Origin: Thermoplasmata archaeon
Lineage (GTDB): Bacteria > Actinomycetota > Acidimicrobiia > Acidimicrobiales > Acidimicrobiaceae
Length of the DNA stretch: 8,546 nucleotides
Reading direction: 5' to 3'
Assembly: GCA_021836665.1 (NCBI GenBank)
Contig: JAKBHQ010000170.1
Coordinates: 1-8,546 of the forward strand
In this document: positions 1-6,214 of the stretch, piece after piece
How the letters are laid out: each line of letters opens with the position of its first letter
How positions within the stretch are numbered: the stretch's first letter is position 1
Position numbers and translations under genes: made by a program
The notes under the pieces: generated by a model
Database searches by the model: none
Told to the model about the DNA's origin: nothing
Seen by the model: only the letters and a program-made list of their open reading frames with translations

Positions 1-1
1 G

Positions 2-124
2 TGGGAAGATGGTATAACAAGTCGAGTCGGGATCGGAGATCCATGGCTCGGATTATTGGTGGTTTTTGGTTTGATCTACCTCGCCATAGGTATGGTGAGC
101 TTCGGATCGGTCCTGGAGGACTGA
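2..124 (+). CDS. ccmB: Heme exporter protein CcmB, C-terminal end (5' truncated by window)
   Basis: This is the last 40 codons of a gene that begins before the window; it ends at TGA 122-124. The visible peptide contains a final hydrophobic helix (PWLGLLVVFGLIYLAIGMVS) followed by a short acidic tail ending SVLED. That matches the last transmembrane helix and acidic C-terminus usual for CcmB, the membrane subunit of the CcmAB transporter that drives release of heme-loaded CcmE. The call rests mainly on position: it sits 3 bp upstream of ccmC, where ccmB lies in the common ccmABCDEFGH order. The Shine-Dalgarno of ccmC lies inside its last codons, which suggests translational coupling. With so little sequence, another multi-span membrane protein cannot be fully excluded. 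Confidence 0.72.
   Translation, partial: WEDGITSRVGIGDPWLGLLVVFGLIYLAIGMVSFGSVLED
115..120 (+). promoter_or_regulatory. Ribosome binding site for ccmC
   Basis: GGAGGA lies 7 nt upstream of the TTG at 128. This strong Shine-Dalgarno supports TTG as the real start of ccmC although no ATG is near. The site lies within the coding end of ccmB. Confidence 0.7.
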
Positions 125-127
125 GGG

Positions 128-916
128 TTGAAGAGCAGTAAATTTTGGGTCGGGGTTCTGGCCGTATCGGCGTTATTCGGAGTTGCGGTGACCTATTGGT
201 TAGGCTTATTCGTGACACCGCCTGACGTGATACAGGGTCAGCTTGTGAGGCTCCTTTATATCCACCCCTCCGTTGCCTGGGTGGCCTATCTGGCCTATGG
301 CGTGACGTCGGTGGGGTCGATTCTCTACCTCTGGAAGAGGACTCGATCCCTGAAGTGGGACCGTCTTGCGGCCGCGTCCGCCGAGGTGGGTGTAGTTTTT
401 ACCGCGCTGACGCTTATTACCGGTTCGATTTGGGGGAGACCTACGTGGCATGTCTGGTGGACTTGGGACGCACGGCTAACCACGACGGCTCTTCTTTTCC
501 TCCTCTATTTGGGCTATTTGGCTTTGAGGAAGGTGCCCGCATCAAGGGACAAGATTGCGGTTCGCTCGGCAGTGGCCGGATTGGTCGCCTTTATTGACGT
601 ACCTATCGTCCACCAGAGCGTCGTTTGGTGGAAGACCCTGCACCAGAGCGCCACGGTATTTAACGCCTCGCTCAGCCCGAAGGTACACGGCGAGATGGCC
701 TGGACGATGCTAGTAAGTTTTATCAGCTTTACCCTGGTCTATCTCTGGATGACGATTAAGCGCTATCAGATCGAAACAGATATCGATGAATTTGACAACC
801 TCGAGGTAGAGGCTGCAATAGCCGAAAGACTTCGGGAGGTTGACGGATTGGTCAACTCAAAGGCATCTTCTGGGACCCGAGATGGGGGCCTAAAGGACGG
901 AGGATCAATTTCATGA
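128..916 (+). CDS. ccmC: Heme exporter / heme-handling protein CcmC
   Basis: This 262-residue polytopic membrane protein of the heme-handling (WWD) family places heme on the chaperone CcmE at the outer face of the membrane. The tryptophan-rich WWD segment is at residues 102-118 (WGRPTWHVWWTWDARLT). Two histidines match the known external heme ligands: H46 in YIHPSVAW and H172 in WWKTLHQ, equivalent to E. coli H60 and H184. About six hydrophobic spans are visible. The TTG start is chosen because of the GGAGGA at 115-120. After the last span (about residue 210) there is an acidic cytoplasmic tail of about 50 residues that makes it slightly longer than the E. coli protein (245). Its stop overlaps the ccmD start as ATGA at 913-916. 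The neighbours and both histidine motifs make the assignment firm. Confidence 0.95.
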   Translation: MKSSKFWVGVLAVSALFGVAVTYWLGLFVTPPDVIQGQLVRLLYIHPSVAWVAYLAYGVTSVGSILYLWKRTRSLKWDRLAAASAEVGVVFTALTLITGSIWGRPTWHVWWTWDARLTTTALLFLLYLGYLALRKVPASRDKIAVRSAVAGLVAFIDVPIVHQSVVWWKTLHQSATVFNASLSPKVHGEMAWTMLVSFISFTLVYLWMTIKRYQIETDIDEFDNLEVEAAIAERLREVDGLVNSKASSGTRDGGLKDGGSIS

Positions 917-1068
917 ACGGTTATGTTGAGGCCGGTTATCTTGTAGTCACCGGTGTGCTTGGTGGGTACTCGTTGCAGCTCGCTAATAAATCCAAGAAAC
1001 TGAAGAGGGCCGTGGTTTTGGTGCGAGAATCATCCAGCAGGCGGACCGAGGGTCGAAGCGAGAATTGA
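913..1068 (+). CDS. ccmD: CcmD-like small heme-export membrane protein
   Basis: This is a 51-codon reading frame from ATG 913 to TGA 1066-1068. The predicted peptide starts MNGYVEAGYLVVTGVLGGYS, continues with one short hydrophobic helix (about residues 8-23), and ends in a strongly basic tail with clusters of K and R. This is the CcmD pattern: a tiny single-span protein with a Tyr-containing N-terminus and basic C-terminus that stabilises the CcmC-CcmE complex and helps release holo-CcmE. It overlaps ccmC by 4 bp (ATGA) and ccmE by 4 bp (TTGA), and it fills exactly the slot between ccmC and ccmE. CcmD is poorly conserved, so the call relies on size, topology and position. Confidence 0.8.
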   Translation: MNGYVEAGYLVVTGVLGGYSLQLANKSKKLKRAVVLVRESSSRRTEGRSEN

Positions 1069-1595
1069 GTGAGTCTATCGGAGATGCGGGATTGGCGGAG
1101 CTGGCAAAGGTAGGCACCAAGAACGAGACGACCGCTGGAGAGTGCGTTGACTGGAAGACCGTTCAGTCTTTGCGCTCGAGGCCGGTTACCGCGACTAAGG
1201 CGATAGTGGTACTACTTTTGATAGCTTCGGCATTTGCCTTTGTGATCTACAAAGGAATCAGCAATGCGATCCAGTACTTCTACACCGCCCAGCAGGCCGT
1301 TGCCCAAAAGGCACAACTTGGCTCGAAGACCTTCAGATTAGAGGGAATAGTCGTTCCTGGGTCGATAAAGGATACCCAAAGTGGGGTCGATTTCGAGGTT
1401 CGCTTCGCAAATACCGTAGTCCCGGTGGTGGAGATTGGGTCGCCTCCTCAGCTCTTCCAGCCGACGATTCCGGTGGTCTTGGTCGGACATTTTCAAGGAA
1501 ACTATTTCTGGTCTAACCAGATCATGATCAAGCACACCGCAAACTACGTCGCGGCCCATCCAAATAGGATCAAAAATCCCGGAGGCGGATCCTAG
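1065..1595 (+). CDS. ccmE: Cytochrome c maturation heme chaperone CcmE
   Basis: This 176-residue membrane-anchored heme chaperone binds heme covalently and passes it to CcmF/CcmH. An N-terminal cytoplasmic stretch of about 43 residues precedes one transmembrane helix (about 44-62). The exported OB-fold domain follows, including the family-typical segments FRLEGIVVPGSI and DFEVRF. The heme-binding motif is HTANY at 157-161, so His157 is the covalent ligand (E. coli H130) and Tyr161 the axial ligand. It is therefore the classical HxxxY form, not the CxxxY variant known from some bacteria and archaea. The TTG start overlaps the ccmD stop (TTGA) but has only a weak Shine-Dalgarno. A start at TTG 1092 would give a shorter N-terminus, so the exact start is uncertain. 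The N-terminus is longer than in E. coli CcmE. Confidence 0.94.
   Translation: MSESIGDAGLAELAKVGTKNETTAGECVDWKTVQSLRSRPVTATKAIVVLLLIASAFAFVIYKGISNAIQYFYTAQQAVAQKAQLGSKTFRLEGIVVPGSIKDTQSGVDFEVRFANTVVPVVEIGSPPQLFQPTIPVVLVGHFQGNYFWSNQIMIKHTANYVAAHPNRIKNPGGGS
1581..1585 (+). promoter_or_regulatory. Ribosome binding site for ccmF
   Basis: GGAGG lies 10 nt before the TTG at 1596, within the last codons of ccmE. It supports the TTG start that directly abuts the ccmE stop codon (TAG 1593-1595). Confidence 0.6.
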
Positions 1596-3647
1596 TTGAA
1601 CGCAGAGATCGGCCGCATTGGCATACTCATCTCGTTGGTGTCATCGCTGGCGGCGGTAGGGCTGTTCTTCATTGCGCTCCTGCGGAAGAGGGTTGGTGTA
1701 ATCAAGCACGCCCGATCCTTTGCCTTGGTTTCGGTCCTTGGTGTAGCGATATCTACCTTTGCAATCGAGCGGGCGCTGATCACCCACGACTTTTCGATTG
1801 CCTTTGTGGCACAAAATAACTCCAAAGAGACGCCACTGCTCTTTTCGATCTCTGGGATGTGGTCGGCCCTGCAGGGATCCATCCTCCTCTGGGCGCTCAT
1901 TTTGGGTATCAACCTCGCCGCCCTGGTCTTTTTTACTAGGCTCCGCAAGCTCGAGGCGGCTTCGAATTGGGCGCTATTGGCCACCTCTGTCACGATGGCC
2001 TTCTTCGTAGCGATGATGTTTGGACCCGCCAATCCATTTGCCCTGACGCAAGGGGCGATCCCCCCAGACGGTTTGGGGCCAAATCCGCTGCTGCAGAATT
2101 ATCCGCTCGTCGCCGTTCACCCGCCCCTTTTGTACTTCGGATTTGTAAGTATTACGATTCCATTCGCCCTTTGGATAGGCGATCTGCTCGCAGGCGATCG
2201 ATCCGGTTTCTACCGCGAACTTGCGAGGAGGTGGGCAGTCATCTCCTTCAGTTCCCTTACCCTGGGTATTACCCTCGGTGCGTGGTGGTCATACCAGGTA
2301 TTGGGGTGGGGTGGCTTTTGGGCCTGGGATCCGGTCGAAAATGCGGCACTTATGCCTTGGCTCTTTCTGGTGGCGTATCTCCATTCGGCCTTTGTGGAGA
2401 AGAGGGCTGGTTCGGGTCCCTTGTGGAGCTATGCCTCGATAAGCTCGGCCTTTGTATTCACCATACTCGGTACCTACTTCACCCGATCGGGCGTGCTGCA
2501 GAGCGTCCACGCATTCTCATCTTCTACCTTAGGTGACGTCCTGATCTCCTTTTTCCTCCTGGTCTGTCTCGTCTCTATCTATCTCGGGGTGTCGAAGTTC
2601 TCATCTTTGACACAAAAGCGGCCGGGTCCACTCTGGGCTTCTAGGACTAATTTGATCAAGGTGAACAACGTCGTTTTCGTCGCGATCGTCCTAATCGTCT
2701 TATTGGGCACGATATTTCCACTTTTTGCGAGTTCGCTCTTCGGACAGGTGATCACCGTTGGAGCCCCATACTTCAACTCATACGTAGCTCCGTTGGGCGC
2801 CCTTCTGCTCGTACTTATGGCTTTAGCACCGGTAGTTAGCTACAGAGGACTGCCTTGGCGTGCATTGTTAGAGAAGCTCACCTTTGCCGGTGTCGTCGCC
2901 AGTGTCGTCGGTGCGGTGTCGGTCGCTTTGGGTCTCGACCGGCCAGGACTCTTTGGTGTATTTGTGCTCGCCGCATTCAGCGCAAGCTCCACTCTCGAGC
3001 AATTAGCTAAGCGTTCCCTTGGGAATGGGATCAATCCATTTAAAGCGGTATTAGCTCGAAAAAATGGCGGGCTCTTGTCTCATTTGGGGATCGTGATGGT
3101 TGCGATAGCGTTGGCGAGTGCGACCTCATTCGGCCACAAAGGAGAGATCAAGCTCTATCCCGGTCAGAACAGGAACTTCTTCGGACAAAATGTCAGTTAT
3201 CTCGGAACCAAAACGGTAGTCACCCCTGCAGAGACCTCGCTCGTTGCAATGGTGACCCTCAATGGCAGAGAGCTGATGCAGCCAGCGATATCGCAATTTG
3301 GTAGCTATACCCAACCGGTTGGTTCGCCGGCGGTTTCGGCGGGATTGACCAAAGACGTCTACCTGACCCTGGATCAGCCACCGACAAAGGCAGGAGGGTC
3401 AGTCCTGGTCGGGATCATCATCCAACCGATGATCGACTGGTTGTGGATTGGGGCGTCGGTGATCGCCTTAGGTGGGGTTATCTCGATACTCGGTTTCAGA
3501 AAGGTCCAGACTAAGCGGCATTGGGGGGCTAAGGCTGGCTCCTCTGATGAATTGGGTGACGGAACTGAAAAGGAAGGTCAAGCAACAGATCGAGCCGCTT
3601 CTGGTACCGCGGGGGCTGACACTGGTGCTGGGTCACTTCTCAAGTGA
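1596..3647 (+). CDS. ccmF: Heme lyase subunit CcmF
   Basis: This 683-residue polytopic membrane protein, with CcmH, attaches heme from CcmE to apocytochrome c. It has the full CcmF signature: PLLQNYPLVAVHPPLLYFG near residues 164-182, the WWD domain at about 228-255 with GWGGFWAWDPVENA as its core, and TRSGVLQSVHAF at 296-307. Four histidines match the known heme ligands of CcmF: H175 and H305 (exported-face heme), H263 and H495 (internal heme b), corresponding to E. coli H173, H303, H261 and H491. A long exported loop lies at roughly 510-605. A last helix at about 607-627 is followed by a polar cytoplasmic tail of about 55 residues. The length is close to the usual 640-660, with the excess in the tail. 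The TTG start follows the ccmE stop with no gap and has GGAGG 10 nt upstream. Its stop overlaps the ccmG start (GTGA). Confidence 0.97.
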   Translation: MNAEIGRIGILISLVSSLAAVGLFFIALLRKRVGVIKHARSFALVSVLGVAISTFAIERALITHDFSIAFVAQNNSKETPLLFSISGMWSALQGSILLWALILGINLAALVFFTRLRKLEAASNWALLATSVTMAFFVAMMFGPANPFALTQGAIPPDGLGPNPLLQNYPLVAVHPPLLYFGFVSITIPFALWIGDLLAGDRSGFYRELARRWAVISFSSLTLGITLGAWWSYQVLGWGGFWAWDPVENAALMPWLFLVAYLHSAFVEKRAGSGPLWSYASISSAFVFTILGTYFTRSGVLQSVHAFSSSTLGDVLISFFLLVCLVSIYLGVSKFSSLTQKRPGPLWASRTNLIKVNNVVFVAIVLIVLLGTIFPLFASSLFGQVITVGAPYFNSYVAPLGALLLVLMALAPVVSYRGLPWRALLEKLTFAGVVASVVGAVSVALGLDRPGLFGVFVLAAFSASSTLEQLAKRSLGNGINPFKAVLARKNGGLLSHLGIVMVAIALASATSFGHKGEIKLYPGQNRNFFGQNVSYLGTKTVVTPAETSLVAMVTLNGRELMQPAISQFGSYTQPVGSPAVSAGLTKDVYLTLDQPPTKAGGSVLVGIIIQPMIDWLWIGASVIALGGVISILGFRKVQTKRHWGAKAGSSDELGDGTEKEGQATDRAASGTAGADTGAGSLLK

Positions 3648-4201
3648 GCACGTCGATAGCTAAGCGAAGGGCCGGCGGAGCCGGGATTAAGTGGTTTGGA
3701 GCAGTTACAGCAATTCTGTTGCTGGCCTTCTCGGTTTTCGTTGCTACCAGGACGCCGGCATCGACAGCCGTCGAGCCGAGCCCGATAGTCCAACATTCCG
3801 CCCCCTCTATCTCCGGACCAACTGTCACCGGTGGGCGCTTTTCGCTCAGCAACTATCGGGGCGAGTTCGTACTGGTAAATTTCTTTGCATCCTGGTGCGC
3901 GAGTTGTGCGATAGAGGAGCCCCAACTAGTTCGATTTTCAAAGTCGGGTATTGGCAAGGTGCTGGCCGTCGATTTTCAAGATGAAGATCGACCGGCGATC
4001 GCCTTCCTCGGTCGATACGGAGCCAACTGGCCTGCGGTAGCGGACCCCAATGGGCAGATAGCGGTCAAGTGGGGCGTCTCGGCACCCCCTGAGTCATTTC
4101 TGGTCTCGCCCTCTGGTGTGGTGCTGACCAAGATCGTCGGACCGGTCACTGCGAAAGAGTTAGCGATACTAGTCCAGGTGGCAAAGGCAAATGGTTACTA
4201 G
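3644..4201 (+). CDS. ccmG: Membrane-anchored thioredoxin-like protein CcmG (thiol:disulfide oxidoreductase)
   Basis: This is a 185-residue protein with a short basic N-terminus, one membrane anchor (about residues 17-34) and an exported thioredoxin-fold domain (about 55-185). The active site is WCASC at 84-88 in the context VNFFASWCASC, so C85 and C88 are the redox pair. An acidic pair follows (EEPQL), as usual in TlpA/CcmG/ResA proteins. The cis-proline loop is in GVSAPPESFLV (P149), the usual CcmG position. It reduces the CxxCH thiols of apocytochrome c, directly or through CcmH. The GTG start overlaps the ccmF stop by 4 bp (GTGA at 3644-3647), a coupling junction that decides the start. 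TlpA and ResA are sequence relatives, but the operon position makes CcmG the best name. Confidence 0.92.
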   Translation: MSTSIAKRRAGGAGIKWFGAVTAILLLAFSVFVATRTPASTAVEPSPIVQHSAPSISGPTVTGGRFSLSNYRGEFVLVNFFASWCASCAIEEPQLVRFSKSGIGKVLAVDFQDEDRPAIAFLGRYGANWPAVADPNGQIAVKWGVSAPPESFLVSPSGVVLTKIVGPVTAKELAILVQVAKANGY

Positions 4202-5417
4202 CGCCCAGGAGAGTATCGGCAAAGTGAATAGGCAGGTGAATAAGCAGAGGAGACATTTTGCCACCGGCAGGGCGCTCATGGTTATCTGGGGAGGGATAGC
4301 CGCTGTAATTTTATGCAGCTTTGCCATTCTGACCTTTAGCTCCGCTAACCCGAGTTCGCCAGCAGGACGAATCGTTCATCTTGAGGGAGAGTTTAAGTGT
4401 CCATCATGTATCGACCTCTCCGTCGCTGAGTCGAGCGCTGCGAGCTCGATTTCGATAAAGACCTTTATTAAAAATGAGGTCGCTCAGGGCGCCTCGGACG
4501 CACAGATCAAGGACCAGCTCGTCGCGAGCTACGGGAACTCTATCCTCTTTACGCCACCTAAGTCCGGCGCCTACCTGGTCATCTGGATACTGCCCTTCGG
4601 CCTAGTCCTCCTTCTGGGGTACTTTTCCCTCCGGCCGATTTTGTCGCGAAAGGACTGGGCGCAAAGTGGGAGGGGATCTCCGAATGACCCTCGAAGCGAC
4701 GACGAGCCTCCCATTATCGAAGGCGTTTCTGGAGACCTTGCCCTATCGATGATCCCCCTCGGCGAGACAATCAACCACCTTCCAGCTAGCTATGGCGCAG
4801 CTAATCACGATGTAGCGGTTGATGGTGCCGAAACTAGACCCAGTCAGTCTTTGATGTCCAGAGCATTATTAGCATTATTGCATCGATCGACTTCCACCTC
4901 GGCGAGGAAGTACCTAGCGATTTTTGGCGCTGCCTTTTGTGTGGCCGGAGTTGGCCTCGGCCTTTACACTTTCGAACAGGGTAGGTCCCAGGCCGCAAGT
5001 CGTGCTTTAGAGTCTCGAGAGCTGACGCAGGCTATCGACTACACATACTCTGGGCAGGATGTGTCGGCTTTGAGGTTGCTGTCTCTGGTACTTCACCAGG
5101 ACCCCTACCAGCCACAGGCGCTCGCCTATCAGGGATGGCTGCTTTTCCAGGCCGGAGTCAAGACCAAATCTCCGAGCCTCGTCCAAAAGGGTGAGCAACT
5201 CGTGCTAGATGCGATAGCGATCCAGCCTCGCTACCCCGACGCCCACGGCTTTTTAGCGATGATAGACCTTTACGTCTACCATGAGACGGCCCAGGCTAAA
5301 AAGCAGTTCGGTGAGTTTCTGGCGGACTCGCCTTCGTCGACGATTAGGACCGACCTAAGCGCCGCATACAAAGCCGCCACCGCGGCCATCACCGCTAAGC
5401 CGGCCACGACTCCCTGA
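4191..5417 (+). CDS. ccmH: CcmH-CcmI type fusion: cytochrome c maturation thiol protein with C-terminal TPR domain
   Basis: This 408-residue protein has two parts. The N-terminal part has a membrane helix (about 30-50), then the CcmH domain with the redox motif FKCPSC (C70, C73). The sequence IDLSVAES follows, then ASDAQIKDQLVASYGNSILF, then a second helix (about 127-148); this is the standard CcmH/CycL layout. After a polar linker (about 152-235) comes a third helix (about 241-260) and a helical region (about 270-395) with tetratricopeptide-like repeats. That resembles the CcmI/CycH apocytochrome-binding domain. The protein would hold the apocytochrome and present its CxxCH to CcmF. ATG 4191 overlaps ccmG by 11 bp but has a poor Shine-Dalgarno. 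GTG 4224 has AGGAGAG 10 nt upstream and is a good alternative (397 residues). No separate ccmI gene is seen. Confidence 0.9.
   Translation: MVTSAQESIGKVNRQVNKQRRHFATGRALMVIWGGIAAVILCSFAILTFSSANPSSPAGRIVHLEGEFKCPSCIDLSVAESSAASSISIKTFIKNEVAQGASDAQIKDQLVASYGNSILFTPPKSGAYLVIWILPFGLVLLLGYFSLRPILSRKDWAQSGRGSPNDPRSDDEPPIIEGVSGDLALSMIPLGETINHLPASYGAANHDVAVDGAETRPSQSLMSRALLALLHRSTSTSARKYLAIFGAAFCVAGVGLGLYTFEQGRSQAASRALESRELTQAIDYTYSGQDVSALRLLSLVLHQDPYQPQALAYQGWLLFQAGVKTKSPSLVQKGEQLVLDAIAIQPRYPDAHGFLAMIDLYVYHETAQAKKQFGEFLADSPSSTIRTDLSAAYKAATAAITAKPATTP
4207..4213 (+). promoter_or_regulatory. Possible ribosome binding site favouring GTG 4224 as ccmH start
   Basis: AGGAGAG lies 10 nt upstream of an in-frame GTG at 4224. 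It is better than anything in front of ATG 4191, where only AAGG at close spacing is present. If this site is used, ccmH starts 22 bp after the ccmG stop instead of overlapping it. Confidence 0.4.
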
Positions 5418-5436
5418 GAGCTGCTGGGAGATTTGC

Positions 5437-5453
5437 GGCTTTAACTATAAGCC
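5437..5453 (+). other. Small inverted repeat between ccmH and the sulfite-oxidase-like gene
   Basis: GGCTT and AAGCC form a 5-bp stem around a 7-nt loop (TAACTAT), just after the ccmH stop. No T-tract follows, so it is at most a weak mRNA hairpin and does not show that the ccm transcript ends here. Confidence 0.2.
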
Positions 5454-5475
5454 ACGACGAGATAGGCTTGTCCAG

Positions 5476-6093
5476 GTGGGATTCTTTGATAGAAATCGTA
5501 AAGAGCTGGCGGAGCGCGGAATTGACCCGGATCGACTCCCGCCAGGGCAGTATTTTACCGACCGATTTCCCGTACTACACGCAGGGAATGTGCCCATCTA
5601 TAAAGACCTGACCAACTGGGACTTCAGGGTCTTTGGCAGCGTCGACTCCGAGGTTACCCTCTCCTACGCCGAGCTCATGGATCTCGAAAAGACGACGGTT
5701 GTAACGGATATCCACTGTGTTACCAAGTGGTCAAAGTTTGACACCCAGTGGAAGGGGATCTCCTTCGAGGAGATCATCAGGCTCGCCAAACCGACAAGTG
5801 ACGTCACCCACATAATGTGCCACAGTGAATTCGGCTTTACTGCGAACCTTCCGATACAAGACGTTACCGGGGAGAAGACCGCCCTTTTGGCCTACGAGTT
5901 CGCAAACGCACCTTTGGAACCCGAGCACGGCTACCCACTGAGGTTCTTCGTCCCACACCTCTATTTTTGGAAATCAGCCAAGTGGCTTAGGGGTATCGAG
6001 TTTATGACCAGCGATAAGCCGGGATTCTGGGAGAGCAACGGTTACCATAACTACGGCGACCCATGGCGCGAGCAGAGGTTCTGGGGAGACTGA
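5476..6093 (+). CDS. Sulfite-oxidase-like molybdopterin-dependent oxidoreductase (cytosolic, short form)
   Basis: This 205-residue protein matches the short sulfite oxidase-like oxidoreductase family common in actinobacteria. It is essentially the Mo-cofactor binding domain alone, without heme, dimerisation domain or signal peptide. Family landmarks are RLPPGQYFTDRFPVLH near residues 20-35 and TDIHCVTKWSKFD at 77-89, where C81 is the expected Mo ligand. HGYPLR lies at 151-156 and WKSAKWLRGIEF at 165-176, both usual for the fold. The C-terminus (ESNGYHNYGDPWREQRFWGD) is also family-like. The physiological substrate of this subgroup is not established, so sulfite oxidation is not claimed. GTG 5476 is chosen for the good N-terminal match; upstream GAGATAGG is only a weak Shine-Dalgarno. 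It begins 58 bp after ccmH and may be co-transcribed. The last two codons and stop are part of a tandem repeat. Confidence 0.88.
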   Translation: MGFFDRNRKELAERGIDPDRLPPGQYFTDRFPVLHAGNVPIYKDLTNWDFRVFGSVDSEVTLSYAELMDLEKTTVVTDIHCVTKWSKFDTQWKGISFEEIIRLAKPTSDVTHIMCHSEFGFTANLPIQDVTGEKTALLAYEFANAPLEPEHGYPLRFFVPHLYFWKSAKWLRGIEFMTSDKPGFWESNGYHNYGDPWREQRFWGD

Positions 6094-6209
6094 GCGTGCT
6101 TGCGAGACTGGCCATACTGGCGAGACTGAGCGTGCTTGCGAGACTGGCCATACTGGCGAGACTGAGCGCACCGGGGAGCGGAGTGTCCCAGATCTCCTTT
6201 CTCGGTTGA
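6063..6209 (+). other. Overlapping short reading frame across the tandem repeat (doubtful gene)
   Basis: ATG 6063 opens a 48-codon frame, shifted relative to the sulfite-oxidase-like gene, that reads through the repeat to TGA 6207-6209. The repeat would encode a six-residue motif, RLSVLA/RLAILA, four times in a row, with Arg every sixth residue (R9, R15, R21, R27, R33), giving a hydrophobic, basic peptide. No Shine-Dalgarno is visible before the ATG. Any 36-bp repeat without in-frame stops gives such a periodic frame. I regard it as most likely a by-product of the repeat and not an expressed gene. Confidence 0.12.
6086..6168. repeat. 36-bp direct tandem repeat, 2.3 copies, built of 18-bp half-units
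   Basis: Two identical 36-bp units start at 6086 and 6122. A third breaks off after 11 bases at 6168. Each unit consists of two related 18-mers, GAGACTGAGCGTGCTTGC and GAGACTGGCCATACTGGC, identical at 13 of 18 positions, so the array can also be read as about 4.6 copies of an 18-mer. It begins inside the last codons of the sulfite-oxidase-like gene and includes that gene's stop codon. It ends 47 bp before the convergent regulator gene. The exact identity of the two long copies points to recent slippage duplication. No spacers are present, so it is not a CRISPR array. Confidence 0.95.
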
Positions 6210-6214
6210 TCTAA

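Noticed and set aside
1592..2032. 146-codon minus-strand reading frame opposite the start of ccmF
   Set aside because: It lies wholly antisense to a clear ccmF coding region with conserved family sequence, and its translation resembles no family I recognise.
3578..3925. 115-codon minus-strand reading frame across the ccmF/ccmG junction
   Set aside because: It is antisense to two well-supported genes and has an Arg/Pro/Cys-rich composition typical of a shadow frame.
5437..5453. Rho-independent terminator after ccmH
   Set aside because: The stem is only 5 bp with a 7-nt loop and no T-tract follows, so it does not support the end of the transcript.
6086..6168. 36-bp direct repeats as a possible CRISPR array
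   Set aside because: The copies are directly head to tail with no spacers, only 2.3 units are present, and each unit is itself an 18-bp duplication. No cas genes are near.
5974..6171. Minus-strand reading frame with a repeated Val/Ser/Pro-rich peptide
   Set aside because: It is the antisense reading of the tandem repeat and of the sulfite-oxidase-like gene end. There is no ribosome binding site or recognisable domain.
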